DNA of 64,000 nt from assembly GCA_029945945.1 (NCBI GenBank), contig JAQSDM010000013.1:477216-541215 (forward strand). The letters run 5' to 3'. The stretch is from Algoriphagus sp. (GTDB lineage: Bacteria; Bacteroidota; Bacteroidia; Cytophagales; Cyclobacteriaceae). Positions 50,535 to 59,986 of the stretch are shown here, in pieces (the stretch's first letter is position 1; each line of letters starts with the position of its first letter). Below the pieces are notes generated by a model. The model searched no databases. It had not been told where the DNA came from and worked only from the letters and a program-made list of their open reading frames with translations. A program made the translations under genes and the position numbers.

Positions 50535-50936
50535 ATGAAAAAAGACATCGAATTTCACCCGGTTACCGGAGTAAAACTTGCCATCGCCAAAGAGGAAACC
50601 GCATTTGGACCGGAATGGGCTGTGTACATCATCAACCTCAACCTAATCGAGCTGAATACTGTCATGATCACTTCAAAGGGCTATGGGGAACTCGAAGGTG
50701 AAAAAAAGCAGACCTCAACACTCCGCCATTTGATCAAAGAATTGGGTGCTCAATGCGTCGCAAAAGTTGAACCTATAGATCCGGCCGTTTTTTCCCTGAA
50801 CAATGAATTCTGGGTGAGTTATTACATTCTGGACCAGATTTTTGATAAAAAGTTTATATTTACTCCGGGTAGTTTTGACCCGATTTTTATTCGAAATATC
50901 CCTGAGCTTGGCTTGGAGGGTATTCTTCACGGCTAA
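50535..50936 (+). CDS. Conserved-looking hypothetical protein
   Basis: 133 aa, not recognised as a named family. It is soluble, with no signal peptide. Beta-rich N-terminal half (VKLAIAKEETAFGPEWAVYIINLNLIELNTVMITSKGYGEL), a polar helix (STLRHLIKELGAQCVAKVEPI), and a C-terminal part with VSYYILDQIFDKKFIFTPGSFD. The next gene starts 10 bases after its stop, so cotranscription with the exonuclease and perhaps lipB is likely. Codon use matches its neighbours. Function unassigned. Confidence 0.78.
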   Translation: MKKDIEFHPVTGVKLAIAKEETAFGPEWAVYIINLNLIELNTVMITSKGYGELEGEKKQTSTLRHLIKELGAQCVAKVEPIDPAVFSLNNEFWVSYYILDQIFDKKFIFTPGSFDPIFIRNIPELGLEGILHG

Positions 50937-50946
50937 ATTCAAGATT

Positions 50947-51696
50947 ATGGCAGATTTTTTAGACCAATTAGGCAGCATCCTTTTTCTAGATATTGAGACT
51001 GCATCTGTCACTGAAAAATTCGAAGACTTGCCAACCAGATTGCAGGAAGAATGGCTTCGCAAGGAAAGGCTTATTCAAACCGACCGCGAAGAGTTAGCCC
51101 CGGGAGAATTGTACTTTGAAAAAGCAGGAATCCATGCGGAATTTGGACAGGTAGTCTGTGTGGGAGTAGGATATTTTCAATGGAAAAAGAAAGAAAAAAA
51201 ACTCACTTACCGCAGCAAGGTATTCGCTCATGAAGAAGAAAGGGAACTTCTTTTGGAGTTCAGCGCTTTGCTAAGTAAGAAAAAATGGAATCTCTGCGCG
51301 CACAACGGAAAGGAATTTGACTTTCCCTACCTCTGTAGAAGAATGCTCGTGCAGGGAATTTCACTTCCCGAACCACTTCAAATTTCCGGTAAAAAGCCTT
51401 GGGAAATCCGTCACCTGGACACCATGGAGCTTTGGAAATTTGGCGATTACAAGCACTACACCCGACTGGAACTTTTAGCTTCAGTATTTGGCGTCCCTTC
51501 TTCAAAAGACGATCTGGATGGCAGTCAGGTCAATGCAACTTTCCACCTCGAAAAGGACATCGAAAAAATTAAAAAATACTGTCTGAGAGATGTGGAAGTC
51601 ACTGCAAGAGTTTATCTCGCTATGAATCCTCAGCTCGATGAACTGGAAATAGAAGTGGAAAACCAGGAAGATTCACGAAAAGATCACAAAGATTAA
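50947..51696 (+). CDS. Predicted 3'-5' exonuclease (PolB-like exo2 family)
   Basis: 249 aa from the ATG at 50947; the open frame extends upstream but overlaps the previous gene. DEDDy-type exonuclease: motif I ILFLDIETASV (Asp, Glu), motif II NLCAHNGKEFDFPYLCRRML (Asp), motif III YCLRDVEVTARVYLAM (Asp). It matches the Predicted 3'-5' exonuclease related to DNA polymerase B exonuclease domains. A role in DNA or RNA processing is inferred. Upstream of rnr. Confidence 0.88.
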   Translation: MADFLDQLGSILFLDIETASVTEKFEDLPTRLQEEWLRKERLIQTDREELAPGELYFEKAGIHAEFGQVVCVGVGYFQWKKKEKKLTYRSKVFAHEEERELLLEFSALLSKKKWNLCAHNGKEFDFPYLCRRMLVQGISLPEPLQISGKKPWEIRHLDTMELWKFGDYKHYTRLELLASVFGVPSSKDDLDGSQVNATFHLEKDIEKIKKYCLRDVEVTARVYLAMNPQLDELEIEVENQEDSRKDHKD

Positions 51697-51750
51697 TGTC
51701 CATCAGAGATCAATTCTTTTTACATTGGACATAAGCAACAACCCTCACAA

Positions 51751-53952
51751 ATGGGAAGAAAATCAGATAAAAAAAACAAGAGTAAAAACAAGGGAGGAAA
51801 CTCCAATGACTCAGCCAATTTGGCAAGACGCATCCTTCAATTTTTAGATGCTCACTATGGAGAAGAATTCAATTCCTCCCAAATAATCAAGCGACTTGAA
51901 ATCCGCGATTCGCTCAATAAAGGAGCGGTAGAACCGGTTCTTTTTGAACTGGTAGCCGCCGGATCAATTTCGAGAACCCCGAGAAATTACTTTTCCTCCA
52001 ATCAGGATCCAGGATATACCGAAGGTGTCGTTGACTATGTCAACCCAAGATTCGCATTTATCAAGCCTTTGGATCCCACCAAGTTGGATGAGGATGTCCT
52101 GATCAAAGAAGCAGATCTCAAGCAGGCACTCGATGGAGACAAAGTCCGGATCATAGTCTATCCTGTCAAAGGAAAAACCGGCAGACTTGAAGGAAAAGTC
52201 CTCGAAATCCTCGAAAGAAACCGGGATGAATTTGTGGGCCGTGTGGAGATTTCTCCAAGGTTCGCTTTCGTAGTTCCCGATTTCAAAAAGATGCACAAGG
52301 ATATCTTCGTGCATAAGGGTGACTTGATGGGAGCCGAGCACAATGAAAAAGTAATCATCAAACTCACCGAATGGAGAGATGGCGATAAAAATCCAAGTGG
52401 AAAAGTAATTCGCGTTCTTGGGAAAGCCGGCCTTCATGAAGTCGAGATTCACTCAATCATGGCTGAGTTTGGGCTTCCGTTTGAGTATCCAAAAGAGCCG
52501 GATGCAGAAGCCAATGAGATTTCGGATAAGATCACTGCGAAAGAAATCAATAGCAGAAAAGACTTCAGAGGTGTCACCACGTTTACGATAGATCCTGTCG
52601 ATGCGAAAGATTTTGACGATGCGATTTCTTACCGGGAACTTGAAAATGGAAACCTGGAAATAGGTGTCCACATCGCGGATGTGACACATTATGTGCAGCC
52701 GCAAACTGCACTGGAAAAAGAGGCACTCAACCGAGCGACTTCAGTTTATCTTGTAGATCGTACGATTCCCATGCTTCCGGAGCGACTCAGCAACGGACTT
52801 TGTTCGCTTCGTCCAAACGAGGACAAACTTACTTTCGCCTGCGTGTTTGAAGTTGATCGGGAAGCCAATGTGCTCAAGCATTGGATTGGCCGAACGGTTA
52901 TTCATTCCGACAGACGCTTTTCTTACGAGGAAGCGCAGGAAAACATCGACAACCAAGCCGGGGATTTTTACCAGGAATTGACTTTGCTCAATACGCTGGC
53001 TAAGAAAGTTCGGAAAAGAAGATTCGACCATGGAGCTGTCAATTTTGAGACTGTTGAGGTCAAATTCGATTTGGATGAAAATGGCAAACCCCTTGGTTTG
53101 AAAGTGAAAGAGAGAAAAGACATTCACAAGCTGATCGAGGAATTCATGCTTCTGGCCAACAAGTACGTAGCAGAATTCATTTTCAATAAGGGCAAAGGAA
53201 AAGATACTTTTGTCTACCGAATTCACGATTCACCGGATCTGGAAAAGCTGGAAACTTTCTCTGGTTTCGCCAGAAGATTTGGCCATGAAATGTCGATTAC
53301 CAGCGAGAAAAAAATCTCTTTGGTTCTCAACAAACTCATGGAGGAAATCCAGGGCAAGCCCGAGCAAAACGTCCTCGAGCAATTGGCGATTCGCAGCATG
53401 GCAAAAGCTAAATATACAACCGAACCCAAAGGCCACTTTGGACTTGCTTTTGCCCACTATACCCACTTCACCTCTCCTATTCGAAGGTATCCGGATATGA
53501 TGGTTCACAGATTGTTGGATCACTACCTCGAAGGAGGAAAATCACCCGATGCAAAAGACTGGGAGGAAAAATGTCTCCATTCTTCTGAGCGGGAAAAACG
53601 TGCAGCAGATGCGGAACGAGCTTCCATCAAATACAAGCAGGTGGAATTCATGGCTTTGGCCGAGCAGAAAGATTACGATGGCATCGTAGCCGGTGTCACT
53701 GAGTGGGGAGTTTTTGTGGAAATCACCGAAACGAAATGTGAGGGCATGATTCGCTTGCAGGACATGGATGACGATTACTACGATTTCGACCAGAAAAACA
53801 TGCGTTTAATTGGGTCGAGAACAAAAAAAATGATCACTTTGGGAGACAAAGTGAAGGTTCGAGTGGTTAAGACCGATATCGACCGAAGAACCATAGATTT
53901 GGAATTTGCTGACAATGACGGAAAAAAGTCTCGCCCACGCGCTTTTAGGTAA
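51751..53952 (+). CDS. rnr: Ribonuclease R
   Basis: 3'-5' processive exoribonuclease, 733 aa. A basic N-terminus (GRKSDKKNKSKNKGG) precedes two cold-shock-like domains (about 65-220), then the RNB catalytic domain with FTIDPVDAKDFDDAISYRELENGNLEIGVHIADVTHYV carrying the Mg-binding Asp cluster, and the S1 domain at the C-terminus (DGIVAGVTEWGVFVEI). It degrades structured RNA, rRNA fragments and stalled-mRNA products. Its end overlaps the next gene by 38 bases. Confidence 0.95.
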   Translation: MGRKSDKKNKSKNKGGNSNDSANLARRILQFLDAHYGEEFNSSQIIKRLEIRDSLNKGAVEPVLFELVAAGSISRTPRNYFSSNQDPGYTEGVVDYVNPRFAFIKPLDPTKLDEDVLIKEADLKQALDGDKVRIIVYPVKGKTGRLEGKVLEILERNRDEFVGRVEISPRFAFVVPDFKKMHKDIFVHKGDLMGAEHNEKVIIKLTEWRDGDKNPSGKVIRVLGKAGLHEVEIHSIMAEFGLPFEYPKEPDAEANEISDKITAKEINSRKDFRGVTTFTIDPVDAKDFDDAISYRELENGNLEIGVHIADVTHYVQPQTALEKEALNRATSVYLVDRTIPMLPERLSNGLCSLRPNEDKLTFACVFEVDREANVLKHWIGRTVIHSDRRFSYEEAQENIDNQAGDFYQELTLLNTLAKKVRKRRFDHGAVNFETVEVKFDLDENGKPLGLKVKERKDIHKLIEEFMLLANKYVAEFIFNKGKGKDTFVYRIHDSPDLEKLETFSGFARRFGHEMSITSEKKISLVLNKLMEEIQGKPEQNVLEQLAIRSMAKAKYTTEPKGHFGLAFAHYTHFTSPIRRYPDMMVHRLLDHYLEGGKSPDAKDWEEKCLHSSEREKRAADAERASIKYKQVEFMALAEQKDYDGIVAGVTEWGVFVEITETKCEGMIRLQDMDDDYYDFDQKNMRLIGSRTKKMITLGDKVKVRVVKTDIDRRTIDLEFADNDGKKSRPRAFR

Positions 53953-54901
53953 CCTGGAAAACTTCATCCAGAATCAAAAATTTGGAGAATCACCCCGAGA
54001 ATTATACGAGCCCATTACCTATATCCTGAGCCTGGGCGGAAAAAGAATCCGCCCTCTGCTCAGCGTGATGGCTTATGGACTTTATCAAAATGATCCCGGA
54101 AAAATCCTCAGCCAGGCTTCGGCCGTTGAGGTCTTTCACAACTTCACCCTGATGCATGATGACATCATGGACCAAGCTCCTCTGAGAAGAGGAAAAGCGA
54201 CAGTCCATGAAAAGTGGAATCACAACATCGCTATTCTTTCGGGTGACGTGATGATGGTGAAAGCTTATGATTTGCTGCTTCCGACCGAGCCGGTATTGCT
54301 TCCGGAAATCATCCGTTTGTTCAATAAGACCGCTGCTGAGGTATGCGAAGGCCAGCAGTTTGATATGAACTTTGAAAGTGAAGCTGAAGTCACCGAGGAA
54401 GCATATTTGAATATGATCCGCTTGAAAACCGCCGTATTGCTTGGTTTTGCCCTGCAATTGGGAGGAATTTTAGCTGGTGCAAACCGAGAAGATGTTCAGA
54501 AATTGTATGATTTCGGAGTAAATATTGGAGTTGGTTTTCAGCTGAAGGATGATCTTTTAGATGTATTTGCCGATCAGGCAAAATTTGGAAAGCAAGTTGG
54601 CGGAGACATCATTTCTAATAAAAAGACATTCCTTTTGATCAAAGCACTGGAATTGGCAAAAGGAAAAGATGCTGAGGAACTTCAGTTTTGGCTTTCGAAG
54701 AAAGAATTTGACAAGGAAGAAAAAGTAAAAGCCGTTAAGGCTATCTATGAAAAGTTAGGGATCAAAACCCTGACAGAGACTAAAATGAGTGGCTATTTTG
54801 AAGCAGGATTCCGGCAATTTGAATCCATCTCTTTCAAAAATGAGAACTACTTCAATGAGCTTCGGCAAATCACCGAAGACTTAATTCACCGCGAAAAATA
54901 A
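53915..54901 (+). CDS. Polyprenyl synthetase family protein (trans-prenyltransferase)
   Basis: Condenses isopentenyl diphosphate onto allylic diphosphates to make precursors of quinones or carotenoids. 328 aa from the ATG at 53915. First aspartate-rich motif is HDDIMDQAPLRRG, the second FQLKDDLLDVFAD, with the GGKRIRPLL substrate-binding loop near residue 40. The reading frame starts within the last 38 bases of rnr, so translation is probably coupled. The chain length of the product cannot be read from the sequence. Confidence 0.92.
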   Translation: MTEKSLAHALLGNLENFIQNQKFGESPRELYEPITYILSLGGKRIRPLLSVMAYGLYQNDPGKILSQASAVEVFHNFTLMHDDIMDQAPLRRGKATVHEKWNHNIAILSGDVMMVKAYDLLLPTEPVLLPEIIRLFNKTAAEVCEGQQFDMNFESEAEVTEEAYLNMIRLKTAVLLGFALQLGGILAGANREDVQKLYDFGVNIGVGFQLKDDLLDVFADQAKFGKQVGGDIISNKKTFLLIKALELAKGKDAEELQFWLSKKEFDKEEKVKAVKAIYEKLGIKTLTETKMSGYFEAGFRQFESISFKNENYFNELRQITEDLIHREK

Positions 54902-54904
54902 GTA

Positions 54905-55534
54905 ATGAATTTATCGATTACAGTTATTCTGATCATCCTTACGGCGATCATAAGCATTTACGGGTTTAATAATTCTGCATTTCTGGAGAGAAGTTTATTT
55001 ATCCCTTATCGCATCAAAAAGTACGGGCAATGGGATCGCTTTATCACTTCTGGATTCATCCATAAGGATTACATGCACTTGCTTTTCAATATGTTCACCT
55101 TCTATTTCTTTGGCGGAGTGGTGGAGCAGTTGCTTACGTACAAGTTTGGATTGATGACGGGAGGAATACTATTTGTAGCATTCTACCTATTGGCGATTAT
55201 CATTGCAGACATCCCGACTTATTTGAAGAATCAGGATAGAAGCTACTATAGGGCTTTAGGCGCATCAGGAGGCACATCCGCTACGGTATTTGCCAGCATC
55301 ATCATTTTACCTTTATCTGATATTTGCCTTTTTGGAATCATCTGCCTTCCCGGATTTATTCTGGGAGGTCTTTTCCTAATCTATTCTTATTTCAAAGGGA
55401 AAAATCAAGACGACTCCATCAATCATGACGCTCACCTTTATGGAGCTATTTTTGGGATTATTTTTATCCTGATTATTTCACCCGGAAGCGCTTTGACTTT
55501 CATAGAGGAAATCAAAAGTTATAGACCGTTTTAA
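54905..55534 (+). CDS. Rhomboid family intramembrane serine protease
   Basis: 209 aa with about six membrane helices. The active-site serine is in GASGGTSATVFASII (GxSG), the partner His in NHDAHLYGAIFGIIFIL; HKDYMHLLFNMFTFYFFGG is the conserved helix 2 region. Begins 3 bases after the prenyltransferase stop, ending the rightward operon. Substrate unknown. Confidence 0.92.
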   Translation: MNLSITVILIILTAIISIYGFNNSAFLERSLFIPYRIKKYGQWDRFITSGFIHKDYMHLLFNMFTFYFFGGVVEQLLTYKFGLMTGGILFVAFYLLAIIIADIPTYLKNQDRSYYRALGASGGTSATVFASIIILPLSDICLFGIICLPGFILGGLFLIYSYFKGKNQDDSINHDAHLYGAIFGIIFILIISPGSALTFIEEIKSYRPF

Positions 55535-55572
55535 AAAAAATGGCTTCCGAATAATCGGAAGCCATTTTTTTT
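55535..55572. terminator. Bidirectional terminator after rhomboid gene
   Basis: AAAAAATGGCTTCCGA (55535-55550) pairs perfectly with TCGGAAGCCATTTTTT (55555-55570) around ATAA, between convergent genes. Confidence 0.88.
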
Positions 55573-58500
55573 ACTTTTTCTCATTTAGTTTCATTCGCAT
55601 CTCCTCGATATTGAGAATCTTCGAAATCTGAGTTTGTTCCAGTTTCTTAAATCGAACCAGCTGCTCATCGATTTTGGTCACCAATTCAACCTTCACTTCT
55701 TCTGCTTGGTCTGTCGGTTTGTAATCACCATTTCCCACAACCGAGCTCAAGTGCGCAAGCTTATTGTTAAGTCGGATCGGATAGTTTAAAGGATCCTGAC
55801 CGCTCTTGTTTTGAGTCTGATAAAGCGTCTTCTCTATCTCATCCATTTCTGCCAGGATTACTTCCAGATTCTCCGGCTTTTTCTCCAAGCTGTCCATTTC
55901 TGATCTATACTGACGAATCAATTTAATAGTCTGGTGAGTCTCGGTGAGTTTGTCTCTCACGCCCACTAGGAATTTGAACTGAGAAGCAAGGTCTTCCTGA
56001 GTAGATTCATATCTCGGATCTGCTAGAACTTTGAAGCTTTGCTCTTGAGCAACCCCATCCAGAGTCATGCGAACTTTATAAGTTCCAGGGATCACCTTTG
56101 GCCCGCGAAGATTTGCTGACCACATGATCAATCCGTCGAAACCTTCCGCATTCTCCAATCTCAAGTTCCAGTTAAATTCATTGCTACCAGCCTTCACTTT
56201 CAACGTGTCTCCATTGACTCCTTTGGTGGAGAACGTTTTTAAAGCCAGATTTTTCTCATCCAGGAATTCGATCTTCAATTCATCCTTTGGCTTTTCCTTC
56301 ATAAAATAATACACCAAAACTCCCCCAGGACGGTTTGTTCCGGCGGTTGCGCTTTCTCTCTTTACACCATCGATGCGATAAGAATCCTGTGGCTTATACA
56401 GGTGAAGTACTTTATTTTCAATTCCTGGCTCTGCCTGATGCAAGACTGTCAAGTCATCAATGATCCAGAAAGATCGACCCTGAGTCGCTGCAATCAGGTT
56501 GTTTTCTTTGATAGTCAAATCCGTAATCGGAACGATTGGCAAATTCAATTGCAACGAATGCCATGAAGCCCCGTCGTCTTTCGAATAATAGATTGCAGTT
56601 TCGGTTCCTGCGTAAAGCATTCCTCTTTTCGCAGGATCTGCTCTGACTACCCGCGTGAAATGCTCGGCTTCTATTCCTGAAGTGATTTTCGTCCAAGTCT
56701 TACCGTAATCTTTTGTCTTGTATAAGTATGGTTCAAAATTTCCTGACTTGTAACCAGTTGCCGCAAAATATGCTTCAGCTGGATCAAACGGACTTGCTTC
56801 GATGCTATTGATTTGCAACCATTCAGGCATATCGGTAGGAGTTACATTTTGCCAGTTTCCGCCGTTATTCTGAGTCACATGGACCAATCCATCATCCGAC
56901 CCAGCCCAGATCACACCTTTTTTCACAGGAGATTCTGCTCCGGTAAAAATCGTCGCATAATATTCTACTGAGGTGTTATCCTTTGTAATCGGTCCTCCTG
57001 AAGAGCCAAGTTTTGTTTTATCATTTCTGGTCAAATCAGGTGAAAACACTTCCCAGCTTTGGCCACCGTTATTGGATCGGTGAAATTGATTACTGGTAGT
57101 GTAAAGCATTTTCGGATCATGGGGAGAAAAGAAAATCGGAAAATTCCATTGGAATCGATATTTCATATCTTCAGCGCCATGTCCCATTGGATTGTTGGGA
57201 TACACATTGACAGATCTGGAAGTACCGGTTCTGTGATTTTCTCTGGTTAAATACCCTCCATAAGATCCACCATATACAATGTCATTATCCAGAGGATCTG
57301 GCGCAATCCATCCACTTTCTCCACCGGCTGTAGGCTCCCAGTCATTCTCGGTGATGCCATTTCCGTCATTTCTGTGGCGAATTCTAATTGTTGAATTATC
57401 CTGTTGAGCGCCATAAATTCTATAAGGGAAACTATTGTCCGTAGTCACTCTATAGAATTGAGATGTTGGTTGATTCATCATCGAAGACCAGGTAGTTCCT
57501 CCATCTTCAGAAACCTGCGCTCCTCCGTCATCTGCGATAATCATCCGTTGATTATTCTTAGGATCTATCCAAAGATCATGATGATCGCCGTGCGGCGCTT
57601 CGTAATTCTTGAACGTCTTACCACCATCTGTTGATTTATGGTAGTCGACATTCAAGACATAGACTGTTTCTTCATTTTGCGGATCAGCATAGATTCTGGA
57701 ATAATACCATGCACGCTGACGTAAATTTCTGTTGTCATTCGATCTGGTCCAGGTTTCTCCTGCATCTAATGAAGTGTAAACTCCACCTTCTTCATTTTCG
57801 ATTATGGCATATAAGCGATTCGAATTCAAAGGGGAAACTGCAATCCCCATGATTCCCAACAATCCTTTTGGAAAACCTTCTTTCGAAGTCAAATCCTCCC
57901 AGGTTTTGCCTCCATCGGTAGTTTTGTACATTTTTGAACTTGGTCCGCCACTTTCCAGGCTATAAGGAGTTCGCTTGAGATCCCAGGTAGTTGCATAAAG
58001 AACCTCTGGATTTTTAGGATCAATGACCAAATCTACCGCTCCTGCTACATCACTCGCGAAAAGTACTTTCTCCCAATTCTTACCTCCATCGGTAGTCTTG
58101 AAAACACCTCTGTTTGTGTCTGGCTTAAAAATATCTCCCAAAACTGCTGCATAAAGCGTGTTCGGATCAGTTGGATGGATGCGAAGCCTGGACACAAATC
58201 GACTTTTATCAAGTCCTGCTCTATCCCATGTTTTGCCGGCATCAGCACTTTTCCATACGCCGTAACCAAAGGACACATTACCTCTGACGGTTTTTTCTCC
58301 TCCGCCTGCATAGACCACACAGGTATCACTTTCTGAAACAGAAACAGCTCCTATAGATCCACCAAAGAACCCGTCCGAAACAGACTTCCAGGTTTTTCCC
58401 GCATCAAGAGTTTTCCAAACTCCGCCGCCTGTTGATGCAAAATAATAGGACTTATCACTTCCGGGAACGCCGGTGACTCCATCTGCCCGACCACCTCGAT

Positions 58501-58633
58501 GTGGACCGATTAGTCTCCATTGGAGTGCATTATAGACAGCAGTATCCGGGATCTGCTGAGCGTGTGAGTTTTCTGAGAGTAAGTTTAGACTCAGAAAAAT
58601 TCCCGCTATCCAAAACAGCAATTGCTTTTTCAT
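55571..58633 (-). CDS. Secreted Asp-box (VPS10/BNR-like) beta-propeller protein, glycosyl-hydrolase-like
   Basis: 1020 aa. Signal peptide ends NSHAQ. Residues about 35-730 carry many Asp-box units such as GVWKTLDAGKTWKSV, GVYTSLDAGETWTRS and GLVHVTQNNGGNWQNV, which mark the blades of two propellers like those in sortilin/VPS10 and family-74 hydrolases. The C-terminal 250 residues are a beta domain followed by a helical segment. Catalytic Asp of true GH74 enzymes could not be confirmed, so hydrolase activity is uncertain; many annotated members have no known substrate. Confidence 0.82.
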   Translation of the reverse strand: MKKQLLFWIAGIFLSLNLLSENSHAQQIPDTAVYNALQWRLIGPHRGGRADGVTGVPGSDKSYYFASTGGGVWKTLDAGKTWKSVSDGFFGGSIGAVSVSESDTCVVYAGGGEKTVRGNVSFGYGVWKSADAGKTWDRAGLDKSRFVSRLRIHPTDPNTLYAAVLGDIFKPDTNRGVFKTTDGGKNWEKVLFASDVAGAVDLVIDPKNPEVLYATTWDLKRTPYSLESGGPSSKMYKTTDGGKTWEDLTSKEGFPKGLLGIMGIAVSPLNSNRLYAIIENEEGGVYTSLDAGETWTRSNDNRNLRQRAWYYSRIYADPQNEETVYVLNVDYHKSTDGGKTFKNYEAPHGDHHDLWIDPKNNQRMIIADDGGAQVSEDGGTTWSSMMNQPTSQFYRVTTDNSFPYRIYGAQQDNSTIRIRHRNDGNGITENDWEPTAGGESGWIAPDPLDNDIVYGGSYGGYLTRENHRTGTSRSVNVYPNNPMGHGAEDMKYRFQWNFPIFFSPHDPKMLYTTSNQFHRSNNGGQSWEVFSPDLTRNDKTKLGSSGGPITKDNTSVEYYATIFTGAESPVKKGVIWAGSDDGLVHVTQNNGGNWQNVTPTDMPEWLQINSIEASPFDPAEAYFAATGYKSGNFEPYLYKTKDYGKTWTKITSGIEAEHFTRVVRADPAKRGMLYAGTETAIYYSKDDGASWHSLQLNLPIVPITDLTIKENNLIAATQGRSFWIIDDLTVLHQAEPGIENKVLHLYKPQDSYRIDGVKRESATAGTNRPGGVLVYYFMKEKPKDELKIEFLDEKNLALKTFSTKGVNGDTLKVKAGSNEFNWNLRLENAEGFDGLIMWSANLRGPKVIPGTYKVRMTLDGVAQEQSFKVLADPRYESTQEDLASQFKFLVGVRDKLTETHQTIKLIRQYRSEMDSLEKKPENLEVILAEMDEIEKTLYQTQNKSGQDPLNYPIRLNNKLAHLSSVVGNGDYKPTDQAEEVKVELVTKIDEQLVRFKKLEQTQISKILNIEEMRMKLNEKK

Positions 58634-58731
58634 AAATAGTTGATTGGTGGTAATTCAAGATAGAAATTAGAGGAACATATCGGAAGTTGAACCGAAAAAA
58701 TGATTAGTGGTGATTTATTCACTTAGTAAGC

Positions 58732-58765
58732 AAAAAAAAAGCTCCTTCTATTGAAGGAGCTTTCC
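58732..58765 (-). terminator. Terminator of the rplU-rpmA operon
   Basis: AAAGCTCCTTC pairs with GAAGGAGCTTT around TATT; the A-run on the plus strand (58732-58740) gives a T-run on the minus strand. Confidence 0.85.
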
Positions 58766-58783
58766 ATTGGTGGTGATTTTTAA

Positions 58784-59050
58784 TTAAGCTTCTACTGCTA
58801 CTGGAAGAACACTTACATAAGATCTGCCATCAAATTTTTTCTTGAAGGTAACTACACCTGTTCCCAACGCAAAAAGAGTGTGATCTTTTCCGATACCAAC
58901 ATTTTCACCTGGGTGATGTTTGGTACCTCTTTGTCTCACGATGATGTTACCTGCAATTACTTGCTCTCCACCAAACTTCTTCACGCCCAATCTTTTGGAT
59001 TGTGAATCTCTACCGTTTCTGGAACTACCTACGCCTTTCTTATGTGCCAT
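58784..59050 (-). CDS. rpmA: 50S ribosomal protein L27
   Basis: 88 aa. The N-terminus MAHKKGVGSSRNGRDSQSKRLGVKKFGGE and the central RQRGTKHHPGENVGIGKDHTLFAL are diagnostic. The protein reaches the peptidyl transferase centre. No Firmicutes-type cleavable N-terminal extension is present. Cotranscribed with rplU (32-base gap), as in nearly all bacteria. Confidence 0.98.
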   Translation of the reverse strand: MAHKKGVGSSRNGRDSQSKRLGVKKFGGEQVIAGNIIVRQRGTKHHPGENVGIGKDHTLFALGTGVVTFKKKFDGRSYVSVLPVAVEA

Positions 59051-59082
59051 AGCTTTATTCGTTTATCGTTTTCAAAGAAAAC

Positions 59083-59394
59083 TTAGAGTGTTATATTTTC
59101 GATCAAAACTTTGGTGAAATCTTGTCTGTGACCATTCTTCTTCTTGTAGCCTTTTCTACGCTTCTTTTTGAAGACGATCACTTTATCACCTTTTACATGA
59201 TCCAGGATTTTCCCGGATACCTTGGCTCCTGCTAATAGAGGAGCTCCTACAGACACAGAGCCGTCAGCTTCCGCCAACAAAACTTGGTCAAATTCCACGG
59301 AAGCGCCAGCTTCACCGTCAAGCTTGGGAGCATAGACGTGCTGATCTTTTGTTACTTTGAACTGCTTTCCAGCGATGTTTACAATTGCGTACAT
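59083..59394 (-). CDS. rplU: 50S ribosomal protein L21
   Basis: 103 aa. MYAIVNIAGKQFKV at the start and KVIVFKKKRRKGYKKKNGHRQDFTKVLIENI at the end are standard L21. First gene of the rplU-rpmA operon; a promoter with TATATTTG is found 33 bases upstream, leaving a short leader without obvious autoregulatory structure. Confidence 0.98.
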   Translation of the reverse strand: MYAIVNIAGKQFKVTKDQHVYAPKLDGEAGASVEFDQVLLAEADGSVSVGAPLLAGAKVSGKILDHVKGDKVIVFKKKRRKGYKKKNGHRQDFTKVLIENITL

Positions 59395-59427
59395 GAGTAT
59401 TTTGAAATCTTAGTCGAAATCGGAGTG

Positions 59428-59455
59428 CAAATATAGGCAAGAAGAATTAAACAAA
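59428..59455 (-). promoter_or_regulatory. Promoter of rplU-rpmA
   Basis: Minus strand: TTTG (59455-59452), 16 bases, TATATTTG (59435-59428), a good match to the Bacteroidota consensus with somewhat short spacing. Predicted transcription start near 59421. Confidence 0.6.
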
Positions 59456-59666
59456 AAAGCTGGGTTTAGAAATAATCCAGACGAATTTGAAGTTCTGGAC
59501 AAGACCACTGGGAATCAGGCATAAAAGTATTTAAATCAATAGGTCGGGAGCGATTTATAGTGGGAGAAATTGATCAGCTGGATTTGTTGAAATAATTGTT
59601 TACAACTGATAATCAAGCATTTGAAGATGGTTTCTCAGTATAATATTTTCTGACCTTCAGTCAATC

Positions 59667-59674
59667 TAACTTTG
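59667..59674 (+). promoter_or_regulatory. Candidate -7 element upstream of nrdB
   Basis: TAACTTTG matches TAnnTTTG and is the best candidate in the 592-base gap before nrdB; the -33 box is weak. If used, the leader would be about 306 bases. Between the rplU promoter and this site (59456-59666) no other element was recognised. Confidence 0.35.
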
Positions 59675-59833
59675 AATTTTGGTAAAAAAACTTTTTTTAA
59701 ACTTTCTTAAAAATTATTCAATGCCTCAAAAATGCCTATTTAGCTAATCTTTAGGTTAATTTAAATTAACATAAACCATTGTATGATAGTATTTTATTTA
59801 ACACTTGAATATTGGTCAAAAAATACCTTGGAG

Positions 59834-59939
59834 GGCTTCTGCGGGGATTTTTTTTGTCAGTTTTGGTTTACATATTTGTTGAAAGGCTGTTCTGAAAAGG
59901 CAGCCTTTGCTATCCCCAGCCAGGATTGACTCAGTAAAC
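59834..59939 (+). ncRNA. Possible structured leader RNA of nrdB-nrdA
   Basis: Nested complementary segments: GTTTAC (59866-59871) with GTAAAC (59934-59939), and AAAGGCTG (59882-59889) with CAGCCTTT (59901-59908). An alternative pairing of GGCT plus GGGGAT (59834-59837, 59843-59848) with ATCCCC plus AGCC (59912-59921) would exclude the first. No match to a named riboswitch was recognised; the class is unknown and the call rests on hand pairing only. Confidence 0.35.
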
Positions 59940-59986
59940 AAAGTGCCTTCAATAGCATTACATAGTAAAATAAACGAGAGAGAAAG

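Noticed and set aside
52741..53226. Leftward open frame of 161 codons inside rnr
   Set aside because: Antisense shadow of the RNB catalytic domain.
59834..59939. Cobalamin riboswitch in the nrdB leader
   Set aside because: GCCAGG resembles part of the B12 box, but the rest of the box and the conserved core are missing.
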